From UBA2040 sp963977135 (GTDB taxonomy: Bacteria; Bacteroidota; Bacteroidia; Flavobacteriales_D; Crocinitomicaceae): 64,000 nt of DNA. The translations under genes were made by a program, and so were the position numbers. The DNA lies in the NCBI GenBank assembly GCA_963977135.1, contig CAXBNN010000001.1, positions 248,001 through 312,000 on the forward strand, given 5' to 3'. Position 1 is the first letter of the stretch, and each line of letters starts with the position of its first letter. Under the pieces are notes generated by a model, which saw only the letters and a list, made by a program, of their open reading frames with translations, did not search any database and was not told the DNA's origin. This document shows, piece after piece, positions 44,054-53,580 of the stretch.

Positions 44054-45625
44054 TTAAAATTCGGGATGTAAATCTCCGCCTCGGTCAAAATCTTCACCGT
44101 CAGAGTCGTTAGTACTATTTATTTTACTTGGTAGAGTGAACTCATTACCAGTAGTTTCGAAGCCGCGATTTGAATTCATTGCCGAAGAAAAAGAAGTTTC
44201 TATTTGGTCTGGACCAGAAGAATCTAAGTTTTCAAATCGAGCATATTGACCAATAAATTTCAAACGAACACTTCCTAATGCGCCATTTCTGTGTTTGGCA
44301 ATAATGATTTCACCAACTCCTAGATTTGAATTTCCTTCAGCATCTTGAGTTAATCCGTAGTATTCAGGACGATATATGAAAGACACAATATCAGCATCTT
44401 GCTCAATCGCACCAGATTCACGAAGGTCGGAAAGGATAGGTTTTTTCTCACCACCACGTTGTTCAACCGAACGACTTAATTGAGAAAGTGCGATAATAGG
44501 AACATTCAATTCCTTTGCTATCTCTTTGATTGAACGAGAAATCATGGAAATTTCCTGTTCACGATTTCCAGGTCCTTTTCCGCCACCGGCAGTCATTAAT
44601 TGCAAATAATCGATGATGATAATCTGTATATCGTATTGCAATTTTAATCGACGGCATTTTGCGCGTAAATCGAAAATTGAAAGACCTGGTGTATCGTCAA
44701 TGTATATTGGAGCTTGCGATAGTTTTGTTATTCTACTGTGTAATTGTTGGAACTCATGATCCGCCAAATCACCTTTACGCAATTTTTCAGCAGGCAACCT
44801 ACTTTCACTTGAAATCAAACGTTTTACCAATTGAACAGAGGACATCTCTAACGAGAAGAAAGCTACGCCCATGTTGTAGTCTACAGCGCAATTACGAGCC
44901 ATAGAAAGTACAAATGCCGTTTTCCCCATTGCTGGACGGGCAGCCAAAACTATCATATCTGATTTTTGCCAACCTGCGGTAATTTTATCCAATTCAAAAA
45001 ATCCAGTTGGAACTCCAGAGAGTCCATCTTTATTTTGACTTGCTTTTTCAATTTCATCAATTGCCTCACGAACAACATTTTTCATGATGGCAACTTGCTT
45101 GCCCATGTTGTTTTCAGCTATTTTGAAAAGGTCTTCTTCTGCTTTGTTCAAGACCTCGAAAACATCGTTTGTATCTTCATAGGCCATTTTGAGAACATCA
45201 GAACTCATGCGAATCAATTCGCGTTTGATGAATTTTTCAGCAATAATTCGAGCGTGATATTCTACGTGAGCAGACGATGCAACACGAGAAGTCAATTGTG
45301 AAACATAAGCTGGTCCGCCACTTGCTTCTAAAGTTCCTTCTTTCTTCAACTGATTGATGACAGTTAAGATATCAATAGGTGTTGAGGAGGCGAAAAGCTC
45401 GCGAATGGCAGTATATATGTAAATATGCTTTGGGTCGTAAAAACAAGCTGGAGTTAAAAGGTCAATTGTATCGGTAACAGCATTTTTCTCGAGCATCAAC
45501 GCACCGAGAACAGCTTGTTCGATATCAACTGCTTGTGGTGGAATTTTTCCCAATTCCATAGCCAAAGGGCTCATATTCTTAAGTCTCACAGCGGGTTTTC
45601 GATTGTTATCGACCTTATTATCCAT
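44054..45625 (-). CDS. dnaB: Replicative DNA helicase
   Basis: This 523-aa hexameric 5'-3' helicase acts at the replication fork. It has an N-terminal primase-interacting domain (PPQAVDIEQAVLGALML) and a RecA-like domain with Walker A AARPAMGKTAF (residues 228-238). Walker B-like IIIIDYLQLM and the DnaB motif SQLSRSVEQRGGEKKPILSDLRESGAIEQDAD follow. No intein is present. The ATG at 45625 begins 5 nt after a TATATTTG box. Confidence 0.96.
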   Translation of the reverse strand: MDNKVDNNRKPAVRLKNMSPLAMELGKIPPQAVDIEQAVLGALMLEKNAVTDTIDLLTPACFYDPKHIYIYTAIRELFASSTPIDILTVINQLKKEGTLEASGGPAYVSQLTSRVASSAHVEYHARIIAEKFIKRELIRMSSDVLKMAYEDTNDVFEVLNKAEEDLFKIAENNMGKQVAIMKNVVREAIDEIEKASQNKDGLSGVPTGFFELDKITAGWQKSDMIVLAARPAMGKTAFVLSMARNCAVDYNMGVAFFSLEMSSVQLVKRLISSESRLPAEKLRKGDLADHEFQQLHSRITKLSQAPIYIDDTPGLSIFDLRAKCRRLKLQYDIQIIIIDYLQLMTAGGGKGPGNREQEISMISRSIKEIAKELNVPIIALSQLSRSVEQRGGEKKPILSDLRESGAIEQDADIVSFIYRPEYYGLTQDAEGNSNLGVGEIIIAKHRNGALGSVRLKFIGQYARFENLDSSGPDQIETSFSSAMNSNRGFETTGNEFTLPSKINSTNDSDGEDFDRGGDLHPEF

Positions 45626-45630
45626 ACTAG

Positions 45631-45638
45631 CAAATATA
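45631..45638 (-). promoter_or_regulatory. -7 element directly before dnaB
   Basis: The minus strand reads TATATTTG-CTAGT-ATG. A TTG lies 23 nt upstream of the box. The transcript would have little or no leader. Confidence 0.55.
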
Positions 45639-45726
45639 GACTTTTGCCCCCGCTATTCCCACAAGATTTCTTGATTAAATGTAAAAAAGATATAAAGAAA
45701 CGTTATTAACAATTGTTGAAACCGTC

Positions 45727-45734
45727 TAACTTTG
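45727..45734 (+). promoter_or_regulatory. -7 element directly before mnmD
   Basis: TAACTTTG is followed by AACC and the ATG, a gap of 4 nt. No well-placed -33 TTG was found. Confidence 0.45.
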
Positions 45735-45738
45735 AACC

Positions 45739-46404
45739 ATGCAACGAAAAGTAGTTCTTACCGCCGACGGTTCTCGCACCATTCATTTAGAAGAATGGAA
45801 CGAGAACTATCATTCGCATCATGGCGCTTTGCAGGAAGCAAAACATGTTTTTATCGATAAAGTTCGAGAAAGAGTTGATGATTGCAAAGAAATTACAATC
45901 CTTGAATTGGGCTTTGGCACAGGGCTCAACACCATGTTAACCATTGAATTAGCTTTGGAGTTGCAAATTAAAATCAACTATATCACATTAGAGGCATATC
46001 CAGTTTCTATCGAAGAAATTATAGAATTAAATTATACTGAGATCTGGGAAGATGGGAAAGAATTTTATTCCGCCATGCATGAATGTGATTGGGAAGAAAA
46101 GAACGAAATTCATCCGCTTTTTTCTTTGACGAAATACCAAACCCAATTTGAAGATTGGCAAGAAACATCGAATACGATAGATTTTATCTACTTCGATGCT
46201 TTTGGTCCTCGTGTTCAACCGCATTTATGGACGATTCCTATTTTCGAAAAAATGTTTTGTTGTAGTAAAAATGGTGCATTTTTCTTGACGTATTGCGCCA
46301 AAGGGCAAGTTAGGCGTGACTTAGAAAGTGTAGGTTGGAAAATGAGTCGTTTGCCTGGACCTCCAGGGAAGAGAGAGATGCTGGTTGGCGAGAAAGTGCT
46401 ATAA
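45739..46404 (+). CDS. mnmD: tRNA (5-methylaminomethyl-2-thiouridine)(34)-methyltransferase
   Basis: This 221-aa protein corresponds to the methyltransferase half of MnmC, without the FAD-oxidase half. Signatures are TADGSRTIHLEEWNENYHSHHGALQEAKHVFI, the SAM motif ILELGFGTGLNTMLT (about 55-69) and IDFIYFDAFGPRVQPHLWT. It would methylate nm5s2U34 in tRNA. Stand-alone MnmD is usual in Bacteroidota. Divergent from dnaB. Confidence 0.9.
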   Translation: MQRKVVLTADGSRTIHLEEWNENYHSHHGALQEAKHVFIDKVRERVDDCKEITILELGFGTGLNTMLTIELALELQIKINYITLEAYPVSIEEIIELNYTEIWEDGKEFYSAMHECDWEEKNEIHPLFSLTKYQTQFEDWQETSNTIDFIYFDAFGPRVQPHLWTIPIFEKMFCCSKNGAFFLTYCAKGQVRRDLESVGWKMSRLPGPPGKREMLVGEKVL

Positions 46405-46578
46405 GCTATTCGACAGCTAGAAAGAATCTCTTTTTGTTACTAGCTTATTTTTTTTCATCCAAGGAAATCCAATGGTGGTTTTCAATTTTGATTATCTTTA
46501 TTCTGTAAATAGAAATAGAATAAAAAAATGCTTTTTTCGTTTGCCTTTTACCGATTTTGAGTTCTTAATTACTGTCAT

Positions 46579-48216
46579 TTATTTCATCAACTGCAAATCA
46601 GCAATACTTTTAATTCTGTTTCTTTCTAAGAAAGCATCAATTGTTTCGAAATGCTCGATCACGCGCTTGTCTTTGAATTCGAAAACTTTTTCGGAAAGTC
46701 CTTGCAAGAAGTCTCGGTCGTGAGAAACGAGAATTAAAGTTCCGTCGAAGTTTTTTAGCGCTTCTTTCAATACATCTTTCGATTTCAAATCCAAGTGGTT
46801 TGTTGGCTCATCGAGAATTAACAAGTTAACTGGTTCCAACAACAATTTGACCATCGCCAAACGTGTTTTTTCTCCACCAGATAGCATGCTAACTTTTTTA
46901 TCGATATCGTCGCCATGGAACATGAATCCACCGAGCATACTTTTTATTTGCGTTCGAATTTCTCCTTCGGCAACTTCGTCAACCGTTTGGAATACGGTTA
47001 AGTTTGGATCGAGCAAAGCGGCTTGGTTTTGAGCAAAGTAACCAACTTTTATATTGTGTCCCAATTGGCAAGTTCCTTCAACATCTATTTCATTCATGAT
47101 GGCTTTAATCATCGTCGATTTCCCTTCCCCATTACGACCTACAAAAGAAACTTTTTCTCCCCGAGAAATGGACATGTTTGCATCTTTGAAAACGACATTT
47201 TCTCCATAAGATTTGGAAACATCCTTCACTGTAACTGGGTAATCGCCAGAACGTGGAGAAGGAGGGAAGCGCAATTTTAAAGCTGAAGTATCGATTTCGT
47301 CGATTTCAATGATTTCCAATTTCTCCAACATGCGCTCACGGGAAGAAACTTGGTTGGTTTTGGAGAATGTACCTCTAAATCGCTCAATGAATTGCATATT
47401 ATCGGCAATGAACTTCTGCTGTTCTTGATACGCTTTCACTTGATGAGAACGTCTGTCTTCACGCAATTGCAAATAGTGTGAGTAATTTGCTTTGTAATCG
47501 TATATTCTACCCATCGTTACTTCTATTGTACGATTGGTGATATTGTCGATAAAAGCTCTGTCGTGGGAAATGACCATGACTGCGTTCGCTTTGTTGACCA
47601 AGAAATCTTCTAGCCATATAACCGATTCTATATCAATGTGATTGGTTGGCTCGTCAAGTAGGATGAGGTCTGGTTTCTGTAATAGAATTTTAGCCAATTC
47701 GATACGCATTCTCCAGCCACCGCTGAATTCTTTTGTTTGTCGCTGAAAATCATCTGGTTTAAAACCTAATCCTTTCAGTGCCTTTTCCACTTCGGCATCG
47801 TAGTTTACTTCTTCAAGCGCATAGAATTTCTCACCCAATTCGGTTACTTGTTCAATAATGGACATGTACTCATCACTTTCGTAATCAGTGCGTGTTTCAA
47901 GTGCGAGATTAAGTTTCGCCATTTCGTCCCGCATTTGAAAAACTTGTTTGAAAGCTTTTGCAGCTTCTTCAAAAACGGTGCAATCGTCTTCTGTCAACAA
48001 GTGTTGTGGCAAGTAGGCAATAACAGCATCTTTAGGAGCTCGAACGTTACCACGATTGGATTTTTGTTCACCAGCAACTATTTTCATCATGGTCGATTTT
48101 CCAGCACCATTTTTCCCCATCAAAGCTATTTTGTCCGTTGGATTAATTACAAACGAAACATCATTAAATAGAGTGGAGCCACTAAAATCTACGCCTAAAT
48201 TGTCAACTGAAATCAT
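46579..48216 (-). CDS. ABC-F family ATPase
   Basis: This 545-aa protein has two ABC domains in tandem: Walker A GKNGAGKS near residue 35 with signature FSGGWRMRIELAK, and Walker A GRNGEGKS near 340 with signature LSGGEKTRLAM. A charged linker (YLQLREDRRSHQVKAYQEQQ) joins them. There are no membrane helices. It resembles the ribosome-binding Uup/EttA/YbiT group rather than a transporter. ATG 48216 follows a TATCTTTGCACC promoter 24 nt upstream. Whether it confers antibiotic protection cannot be told. Confidence 0.9.
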   Translation of the reverse strand: MISVDNLGVDFSGSTLFNDVSFVINPTDKIALMGKNGAGKSTMMKIVAGEQKSNRGNVRAPKDAVIAYLPQHLLTEDDCTVFEEAAKAFKQVFQMRDEMAKLNLALETRTDYESDEYMSIIEQVTELGEKFYALEEVNYDAEVEKALKGLGFKPDDFQRQTKEFSGGWRMRIELAKILLQKPDLILLDEPTNHIDIESVIWLEDFLVNKANAVMVISHDRAFIDNITNRTIEVTMGRIYDYKANYSHYLQLREDRRSHQVKAYQEQQKFIADNMQFIERFRGTFSKTNQVSSRERMLEKLEIIEIDEIDTSALKLRFPPSPRSGDYPVTVKDVSKSYGENVVFKDANMSISRGEKVSFVGRNGEGKSTMIKAIMNEIDVEGTCQLGHNIKVGYFAQNQAALLDPNLTVFQTVDEVAEGEIRTQIKSMLGGFMFHGDDIDKKVSMLSGGEKTRLAMVKLLLEPVNLLILDEPTNHLDLKSKDVLKEALKNFDGTLILVSHDRDFLQGLSEKVFEFKDKRVIEHFETIDAFLERNRIKSIADLQLMK

Positions 48217-48239
48217 GCACAAGTACTTTTTTGAAGGTG

Positions 48240-48247
48240 CAAAGATA
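48240..48247 (-). promoter_or_regulatory. -7 element of the ABC-F gene
   Basis: The minus strand reads TATCTTTGCACC. It belongs to the extended promoter word shared with rpsP, secDF, rpsO and cca. Confidence 0.6.
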
Positions 48248-48323
48248 CAAGTAAGAGAAATAGCAGACTAGACCAACTTTTAAAATCAAAGAAAAAAGTT
48301 CTGTAAGCCGTCAGAAAAACCTG

Positions 48324-48351
48324 AATAAAATTGATATAAATCAATTTTATT
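48324..48351. promoter_or_regulatory. FNR-type operator palindrome upstream of the antiporter gene
   Basis: Two perfect 12-bp arms (AATAAAATTGAT and ATCAATTTTATT) flank ATAA. The core TTGATnnnnATCAA is the FNR consensus. It lies in a divergent gap, 147 nt before the antiporter ATG and about 75 nt upstream of the ABC-F -7 element, so a terminator role is unlikely. The same core recurs at 53545-53558 next to a Crp/Fnr gene. Confidence 0.75.
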
Positions 48352-48497
48352 TCATGCTAAAGGCCTTATTTTACTAGTAAAGCAGAATAATCGTCAGTTT
48401 CGGAATTAGATTCGATTTTTTACAATATATTTATTTCGATTTTCACATAAAAGAGCAGAAATGTGGAGGCGAAGTCAACGTAAAATCTAATACTCAA

Positions 48498-50645
48498 ATG
48501 ACGGATTTTTTAAATCATCTTTTCCATGAATTTCATTTGCCCTTGCAAAATCCTGTTCTGATTTTTTCGCTTGTTCTTTTTATTATTCTGCTTTCCCCAA
48601 TATTATTAAGCAAATTAAATATTCCAGGGATTATCGGTTTGATTTTGTCGGGAGTTGCAATTGGTCCTTTTGGATTTAACATATTGGCGAAGACTTCGGC
48701 AATCGACTTGTTTTCAACTATTGGATTGCTCTACATTATGTTTATTGCGGGTTTAGAATTGGATTTGAATCAATTTAAAATAAACAGAAACAAAAGTTTA
48801 GTCTTCGGTTTTCTAACATTTATTATTCCTTTGAGTATTGGTTTTCCAGTTTGTCATTATTTCTTAGGATTCAATTTGCAGGCTAGCCTTCTTACTGCTA
48901 GCATGTTCGCCACGCACACCTTAGTCGCCTATCCAATTGTAAGTAAATTGGGTATATCAAAAAATCAGGCTGTTGCTGTTGCTGTTGGAGGGACAATACT
49001 CACTGATACGGCTGTATTAATTTTATTAGCTGTCATAATTGGTAGTCATAATGGAAGTTTAAATCAAGAGTTTTGGATTCGTTTAATAGTTTCCCTTTCA
49101 ATTTTTTCTGGTATTATGTTTTTAATAATTCCTAGAATCGCCAAGTGGTTCTTCAGGAAGCTTGAAAGTGAAAAGCACTCACATTACATTTTTGTTTTAT
49201 CTGTCGTTTTCTTTTCTGCTTTTTTGGCAGAGGTCGCTGGAGTAGAGCCAATAATTGGTGCGTTTGTGGCGGGCTTGTCTTTGAATAAACTCATACCTCA
49301 TTCGTCAGCATTAATGAATCGTGTTGAATTTATTGGAAATTCATTGTTCATACCTTTTTTCCTTATCAGCGTTGGGATGTTGGTGAATGTTCGCGTCATT
49401 TTTCAAGGAAACAACGCCTTAATTGTAGCCGTAACTCTGACAGCAGTTGCGATAGGTTCAAAATGGATCGCTGCATATTTGACGAGGAAAATTTATCATT
49501 TTACTAAAGCGGAGGGTTCCATTATTTTTGGATTAAGTGGCGCACATGCCGCAGCTACCTTGGCCGTTATTTTGGTAGGATATAATGCAGGTATTTTAAA
49601 TGAATATGTTTTAAATGGAACCATTATTTTGATTCTAATTACCTGTGTTGTAGCATCTTTTGTCTCCGAAAAAGCTGCAAAAAAAATACTAATCGAGCAA
49701 GAGACCGATTCAGGTACGAGTTTATCAGCAAATGAAGCTCATATAGATGAAATCATTGTTATTCCAAGTATTGAGATTTCGAGTTTAGATAAACTTCTGA
49801 ATTTTTCAATTTTTATTAAATCTCCACATTCTGAGCAAGCTATATCAATTCTTACTGTTGTTCCAGATGATTTGATTTCTGAAAGTAAGATCAAAAAAAT
49901 GCGGTCAGATTTGGAGAATAATTTGAGTGAGGCCGTTGCTTCAGAAGTAAATATAAACTTCATTACTGCGATTGATCATAACGTAGCAAGCGGAATTGTT
50001 CGAAAATCTAGAGAAGTTCTGGCTGACGCAATTGTTTTAACTTGGCCTAAACGCCAAGGACTTTTGGATAGGTTACTAGGGGACAATTTTGATCGAATAA
50101 TAGCTGGATTTTCAAGAACGCTATTGTTTTGTTCTTTTACCAGACCATTTTCGTCTTTTGATCAAGTTGTCGTTGTGGTCTCACCTTTAGCAGAGTTTGA
50201 AGTTGGGTTTTCAGCTTGGTTGAAAAATGTCCAAAATTTGACAAATCAGCTAAGTTTACCGCTTGTTTTTTATTGCAATGAAAACTCGGAGGATTCAATA
50301 AAGAAGTTTTTCGCACAAAATAGGTTGAAATCAAAATTTAAAAATTTCGAATTGTTGGAGTTGGATGATTTTGAATTGTTAAAAGATTCAATCCAGAAAT
50401 CTGATTTATTAATCTTTATCTCTTCGAGAAAAGGCGCTGCATCGTATAAAAGTACTATGGACCAATTTCCTGAAAAAATAGAAAAACATTTTCCAAAGAA
50501 TGATAGAGTTGTCATCTATCCAAATCAATATGAACAAGGAGCAACCGCTTTAAGCAATATCAATTATACAATGAAACCGATGCAAAAGAAAATTGAAGGG
50601 TTTCAAAGGTTTTTTGGAAGTATATTTAAAAAGAGAGATTCTTAA
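48498..50645 (+). CDS. Cation:proton antiporter (CPA2/KefB type) with C-terminal cytosolic region
   Basis: This 715-aa protein has about 12 membrane helices in the first 400 residues, with NhaA/Kef-fold motifs LYIMFIAGLELDLNQFK, FATHTLVAYPIVSKLGISKNQ, GGTILTDTAVLILLAV and GVEPIIGAFVAGLSLNKLIP. The remaining roughly 300 residues are cytosolic and resemble a degenerate tandem UspA-like region (no TrkA-N nucleotide motif). It would exchange Na+ or K+ for protons. The FNR-type palindrome upstream suggests control by the Crp/Fnr protein encoded 4.5 kb away. Confidence 0.88.
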   Translation: MTDFLNHLFHEFHLPLQNPVLIFSLVLFIILLSPILLSKLNIPGIIGLILSGVAIGPFGFNILAKTSAIDLFSTIGLLYIMFIAGLELDLNQFKINRNKSLVFGFLTFIIPLSIGFPVCHYFLGFNLQASLLTASMFATHTLVAYPIVSKLGISKNQAVAVAVGGTILTDTAVLILLAVIIGSHNGSLNQEFWIRLIVSLSIFSGIMFLIIPRIAKWFFRKLESEKHSHYIFVLSVVFFSAFLAEVAGVEPIIGAFVAGLSLNKLIPHSSALMNRVEFIGNSLFIPFFLISVGMLVNVRVIFQGNNALIVAVTLTAVAIGSKWIAAYLTRKIYHFTKAEGSIIFGLSGAHAAATLAVILVGYNAGILNEYVLNGTIILILITCVVASFVSEKAAKKILIEQETDSGTSLSANEAHIDEIIVIPSIEISSLDKLLNFSIFIKSPHSEQAISILTVVPDDLISESKIKKMRSDLENNLSEAVASEVNINFITAIDHNVASGIVRKSREVLADAIVLTWPKRQGLLDRLLGDNFDRIIAGFSRTLLFCSFTRPFSSFDQVVVVVSPLAEFEVGFSAWLKNVQNLTNQLSLPLVFYCNENSEDSIKKFFAQNRLKSKFKNFELLELDDFELLKDSIQKSDLLIFISSRKGAASYKSTMDQFPEKIEKHFPKNDRVVIYPNQYEQGATALSNINYTMKPMQKKIEGFQRFFGSIFKKRDS

Positions 50646-50707
50646 ATTCACAACGATAGACGGTTTTTGTATTATTTAGAATTGTATATTTAGCTAAACT
50701 GATTGTA

Positions 50708-51085
50708 GTGAAAAATAAAATTCTACTTGTTGCAAGTGCACTTTTCGGACTTATTTTCATTAACGCAGGCTTGGATAAGTTCTTTCAATACATGCCAATG
50801 CCAGAAGATTTACCTCAATCTATGATAAAGTTAATGGCTGCGCTTATGGAAATAGGTTGGTTAATGACCCTAGTTGGAATTATTGAAATTGTAGGAGGTT
50901 TCTTATTATTAACCAAAAGATTTCGAGGTTTAGGCGCAATAATTATTCTGCCCGTTATGGTTGGAATCCTTTTGACAAACATTTTTAATTCCCAGATGGG
51001 ATTGCCTATAGCAGTTACATTATTTGCAATCAATCTGTGGATTTTGTGGGAGAACAAAGAGAAATATGCCCATTTGATTTGGTGA
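50708..51085 (+). CDS. DoxX-like small membrane protein
   Basis: This 125-aa protein has four membrane helices (ILLVASALFGLIFINAGLDKF; IGWLMTLVGIIEIVGGFLLLT; GAIIILPVMVGILLTNIF; IAVTLFAINLWILW), with the DoxX hallmark NAGLDKF in the first. Start is GTG at 50708. It stands between the antiporter and the aldehyde dehydrogenase genes, and its role may lie in membrane redox or detoxification (inference). Confidence 0.78.
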   Translation: MKNKILLVASALFGLIFINAGLDKFFQYMPMPEDLPQSMIKLMAALMEIGWLMTLVGIIEIVGGFLLLTKRFRGLGAIIILPVMVGILLTNIFNSQMGLPIAVTLFAINLWILWENKEKYAHLIW

Positions 51086-51130
51086 CATCATTTCTCTAAT
51101 TCTAAAAAAAATAGTTAATTAAGAATAATT

Positions 51131-52507
51131 ATGCAAGAGACTAGTCAAGATATCATTCAAGCAATATACAAGCGTCAACAAAGTTATTTTGCTACTAATT
51201 GTACTAAAAATGTTGATTTTAGAATTAATCAGCTTAAAAAGTTTAAAAACTCAATAGAGAAATATCAAAAACAAATCGAAGAGGCTCTTTGGCTAGATTT
51301 ACACAAATCACCCGAAGAGGCCTATTTAACTGAAATAAGCATAGTCTTAACCGAAATCAAGAATCACCTAAAGCATATTAAAAGTTGGTCGAAAACGAAT
51401 CGCGTTCCAACGCCATTATTTTTACAACCATCTTCGAGTCGAATTATATATGAACCTTTGGGTTTGACGTTGATTATTGCGCCATGGAATTATCCTTTTC
51501 AATTAACGATGAATCCCTTAATTGGTGCGATTTCTTCTGGATGTTGTGCAATTTTAAAACCTTCTCCCGATACTTCTGCAATAGCGAAAGTTATGGAGAA
51601 GATTATAGCCGAAACCTTTGATCCAGAATATATTTGTTTAGTTCAAGGTGGAAGAGAAACAAATACATACTTGCTTCAAGAACGATTTGATAGTATTTTT
51701 TTCACAGGAAGTTCTCGAGTTGGTAAGATTGTTATGAAAGCTGCAGCCGAAAATTTAACTCCTGTTGTTTTGGAGTTAGGAGGAAAAAGTCCATGCATCG
51801 TAGAGAAAGAAGCCAACATCGATATTGCTGCTAAAAGAATTATTTGGGGGAAATTGATAAATGGCGGTCAGACGTGTATAGCACCTGACTATGTTTATGT
51901 TCATTCTTCGATAAAGGAAAAGCTTCTTCAAAAGATGGTTGAACATTTGACTGACATGTATGGTTCCAACATAAAAGAAAGTCGTTTCTATCCTAGAATT
52001 GTCAACGAACAAGCCTTGCTTCGTTTGGAAGGGTTAATGAACGAAGGAACTATATATTATGGCGGTGAAGTGGATAAAGCTGAAAAGTATATCTCACCAA
52101 CAATTTTGGATGGAATTACTATCGATCATGCCATCATGCAGGAAGAGATTTTTGGTCCTTTACTCCCAATTTTGACTTTTGAAAAAATTGATGAGGTAAT
52201 TGATTATGTTAATAGCAAGGAAAAACCATTGGCGCTTTATTACTTTGGAGATAAGACAAAATCAGCCTACGTTTTGGCTAGAACGAGCTCAGGAGGAGTC
52301 TGCGTTAACGATATTTTAATGCATATAACCAACCATCATTTACCTTTCGGTGGAGTCGGAAATAGTGGTGTAGGGAAATATCACGGGAAAGAGAGCTTTT
52401 TAATTTTTAGTAATCAAAAGGCTATTGTTTCATCTCTCACTTGGATTGATTTGCCGTTTAAGTATATTCCTTTCAAATGGTTTAAACTTATGAAGAAAAT
52501 TTTGTAA
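51131..52507 (+). CDS. Aldehyde dehydrogenase family protein
   Basis: This 458-aa NAD(P)-dependent enzyme has Asn120 in APWNYPF, the cofactor loop FTGSSRVGK (191-199), general base Glu215 in ELGGKSP and nucleophile Cys249 in NGGQTCIAPDY. The length and C-terminal hydrophobic tail (FKYIPFKWFKLMKKIL) match the class 3 / fatty-aldehyde type that lies on membranes. It lies 5 nt upstream of a J-domain gene and probably forms an operon with it. Confidence 0.92.
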   Translation: MQETSQDIIQAIYKRQQSYFATNCTKNVDFRINQLKKFKNSIEKYQKQIEEALWLDLHKSPEEAYLTEISIVLTEIKNHLKHIKSWSKTNRVPTPLFLQPSSSRIIYEPLGLTLIIAPWNYPFQLTMNPLIGAISSGCCAILKPSPDTSAIAKVMEKIIAETFDPEYICLVQGGRETNTYLLQERFDSIFFTGSSRVGKIVMKAAAENLTPVVLELGGKSPCIVEKEANIDIAAKRIIWGKLINGGQTCIAPDYVYVHSSIKEKLLQKMVEHLTDMYGSNIKESRFYPRIVNEQALLRLEGLMNEGTIYYGGEVDKAEKYISPTILDGITIDHAIMQEEIFGPLLPILTFEKIDEVIDYVNSKEKPLALYYFGDKTKSAYVLARTSSGGVCVNDILMHITNHHLPFGGVGNSGVGKYHGKESFLIFSNQKAIVSSLTWIDLPFKYIPFKWFKLMKKIL

Positions 52508-52512
52508 TAAAA

Positions 52513-52899
52513 ATGAAATTCAATCTCTACTCCACCTTAGGCGTTAAACCGAAAGCAACGATTGAGGAAATTAAAAAAGCCTATCGAAAAATTGCCATGG
52601 ATAATCATCCGGATAAACATCCTAATGATCGAAAGACAATGAAAAAGATGCTTGAGGCGAATGAAGCGTATGAAATACTTTCAAATCCTGGCAAAAAGAA
52701 AAAGTATGATGATGATTTAATGGCTCATTTGAAGCGAGAAATTGAACGGGAGAAGGCCAAAATGAATAAAACAGATCACCAGCAATCGACAAATTCAACC
52801 GATAAAAAAGAATCAAAAGAAGAAACACTAGAAGAAAGAATAAAGGAGGCAGGTAAATCGGTTTTGGCGAGCGTTTTGAGGTTTGTGCTGAAAAGGTGA
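52513..52899 (+). CDS. J-domain protein (short DnaJ-like)
   Basis: This 128-aa protein has an N-terminal J domain (residues 3-68) with the HPD motif at 32-34, which stimulates DnaK ATPase. There is no G/F-rich region or zinc finger. The tail is charged (REIEREKAKMNKTDHQQ) and ends in a short hydrophobic/basic helix (SVLASVLRFVLKR). It is a specialised co-chaperone whose client is unknown. Confidence 0.88.
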   Translation: MKFNLYSTLGVKPKATIEEIKKAYRKIAMDNHPDKHPNDRKTMKKMLEANEAYEILSNPGKKKKYDDDLMAHLKREIEREKAKMNKTDHQQSTNSTDKKESKEETLEERIKEAGKSVLASVLRFVLKR

Positions 52900-52966
52900 G
52901 AGAAAACTACGTTTGATTCTTTCAGTTTATCTTTATGTTTTTATAATATCTACGAGTTTAAGAATT

Positions 52967-53554
52967 ATGCATGAATCCATTTCAAAACACATTATTGATC
53001 ATGTCAATCCTATAGAGGTTGATTTGAAATTGTTTAATTCTGTTTTAAATCAAGTTACAGTTGCTAAAGGTCAATTTTTACTAAAGCCTGGGACAAGTGT
53101 AAAACACGAGTACTTTGTTGTGAGTGGTTGTTTGAAGGCCTACTATATTGATGAAAAGGGTAATAATCATTTAATTCAATTTGCAATAGAAAATTGGTGG
53201 ATTGGAGATTTTGATGCATTTTATAACAAAGTACCGTCAAAGCTGCACATTGAAGCAATAGAAGATTCAAGATTGTTAGCTATCAATTCTGACAGTTTGC
53301 AAAAAATATATACTGATGCTCCTGTTTTTGAGCGCTACTTTAGAATTTTAACCACAAAAGCATTTATTGCTCAGCGCAAAAGGATACTATCAACATTAGA
53401 AAAACAAACGCAAGAACGTTATGTTGAATTCTGCTCCTCTTATCCAAATATTGAGAATAGAGTCCCAAATTATGATATTGCCAATTATTTAGGAGTTACG
53501 CCTGAAAACTTGAGCAGGGCAAGAAAAAAAATAAATGTTTCCAAATTGATGTAG
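52967..53554 (+). CDS. Crp/Fnr-family transcriptional regulator
   Basis: This 195-aa protein has an N-terminal cyclic-nucleotide-binding-like beta roll (GQFLLKPGTSVKHEYFVVSGCLKAYYID) and a C-terminal helix-turn-helix (PNYDIANYLGVTPENLSRARKK). The recognition helix carries E180-N-L-S183-R184, the ExxSR pattern with which FNR reads TTGAT. There are only two cysteines and no N-terminal cysteine cluster, so direct oxygen sensing by an iron-sulfur centre is unlikely. An FNR-type palindrome overlaps its own stop codon. ATG 52967 fits the family N-terminus. Confidence 0.9.
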   Translation: MHESISKHIIDHVNPIEVDLKLFNSVLNQVTVAKGQFLLKPGTSVKHEYFVVSGCLKAYYIDEKGNNHLIQFAIENWWIGDFDAFYNKVPSKLHIEAIEDSRLLAINSDSLQKIYTDAPVFERYFRILTTKAFIAQRKRILSTLEKQTQERYVEFCSSYPNIENRVPNYDIANYLGVTPENLSRARKKINVSKLM

Positions 53555-53561
53555 ATCAATT
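53542..53561. promoter_or_regulatory. FNR-type operator before the old yellow enzyme gene
   Basis: The perfect inverted repeat AAATTGAT-GTAG-ATCAATTT overlaps the stop of the Crp/Fnr gene. Its centre (53551.5) lies about 41 nt before the start point expected from the TAATTTTG box at 53581-53588, the position of class II activator sites. The right arm and following bases (ATCAATTTTATT) are identical to the site at 48340-48351. Confidence 0.75.
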
Positions 53562-53580
53562 TTATTGCTGATTGTGTTAT

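Noticed and set aside
46472..46723. Plus-strand ORF of 83 aa after mnmD
   Set aside because: More than half is antisense to the ABC-F gene; no motif.
52967..53554. Oxygen-sensing FNR orthologue
   Set aside because: The recognition helix matches FNR, but the four iron-sulfur cysteines are absent; only two cysteines occur.
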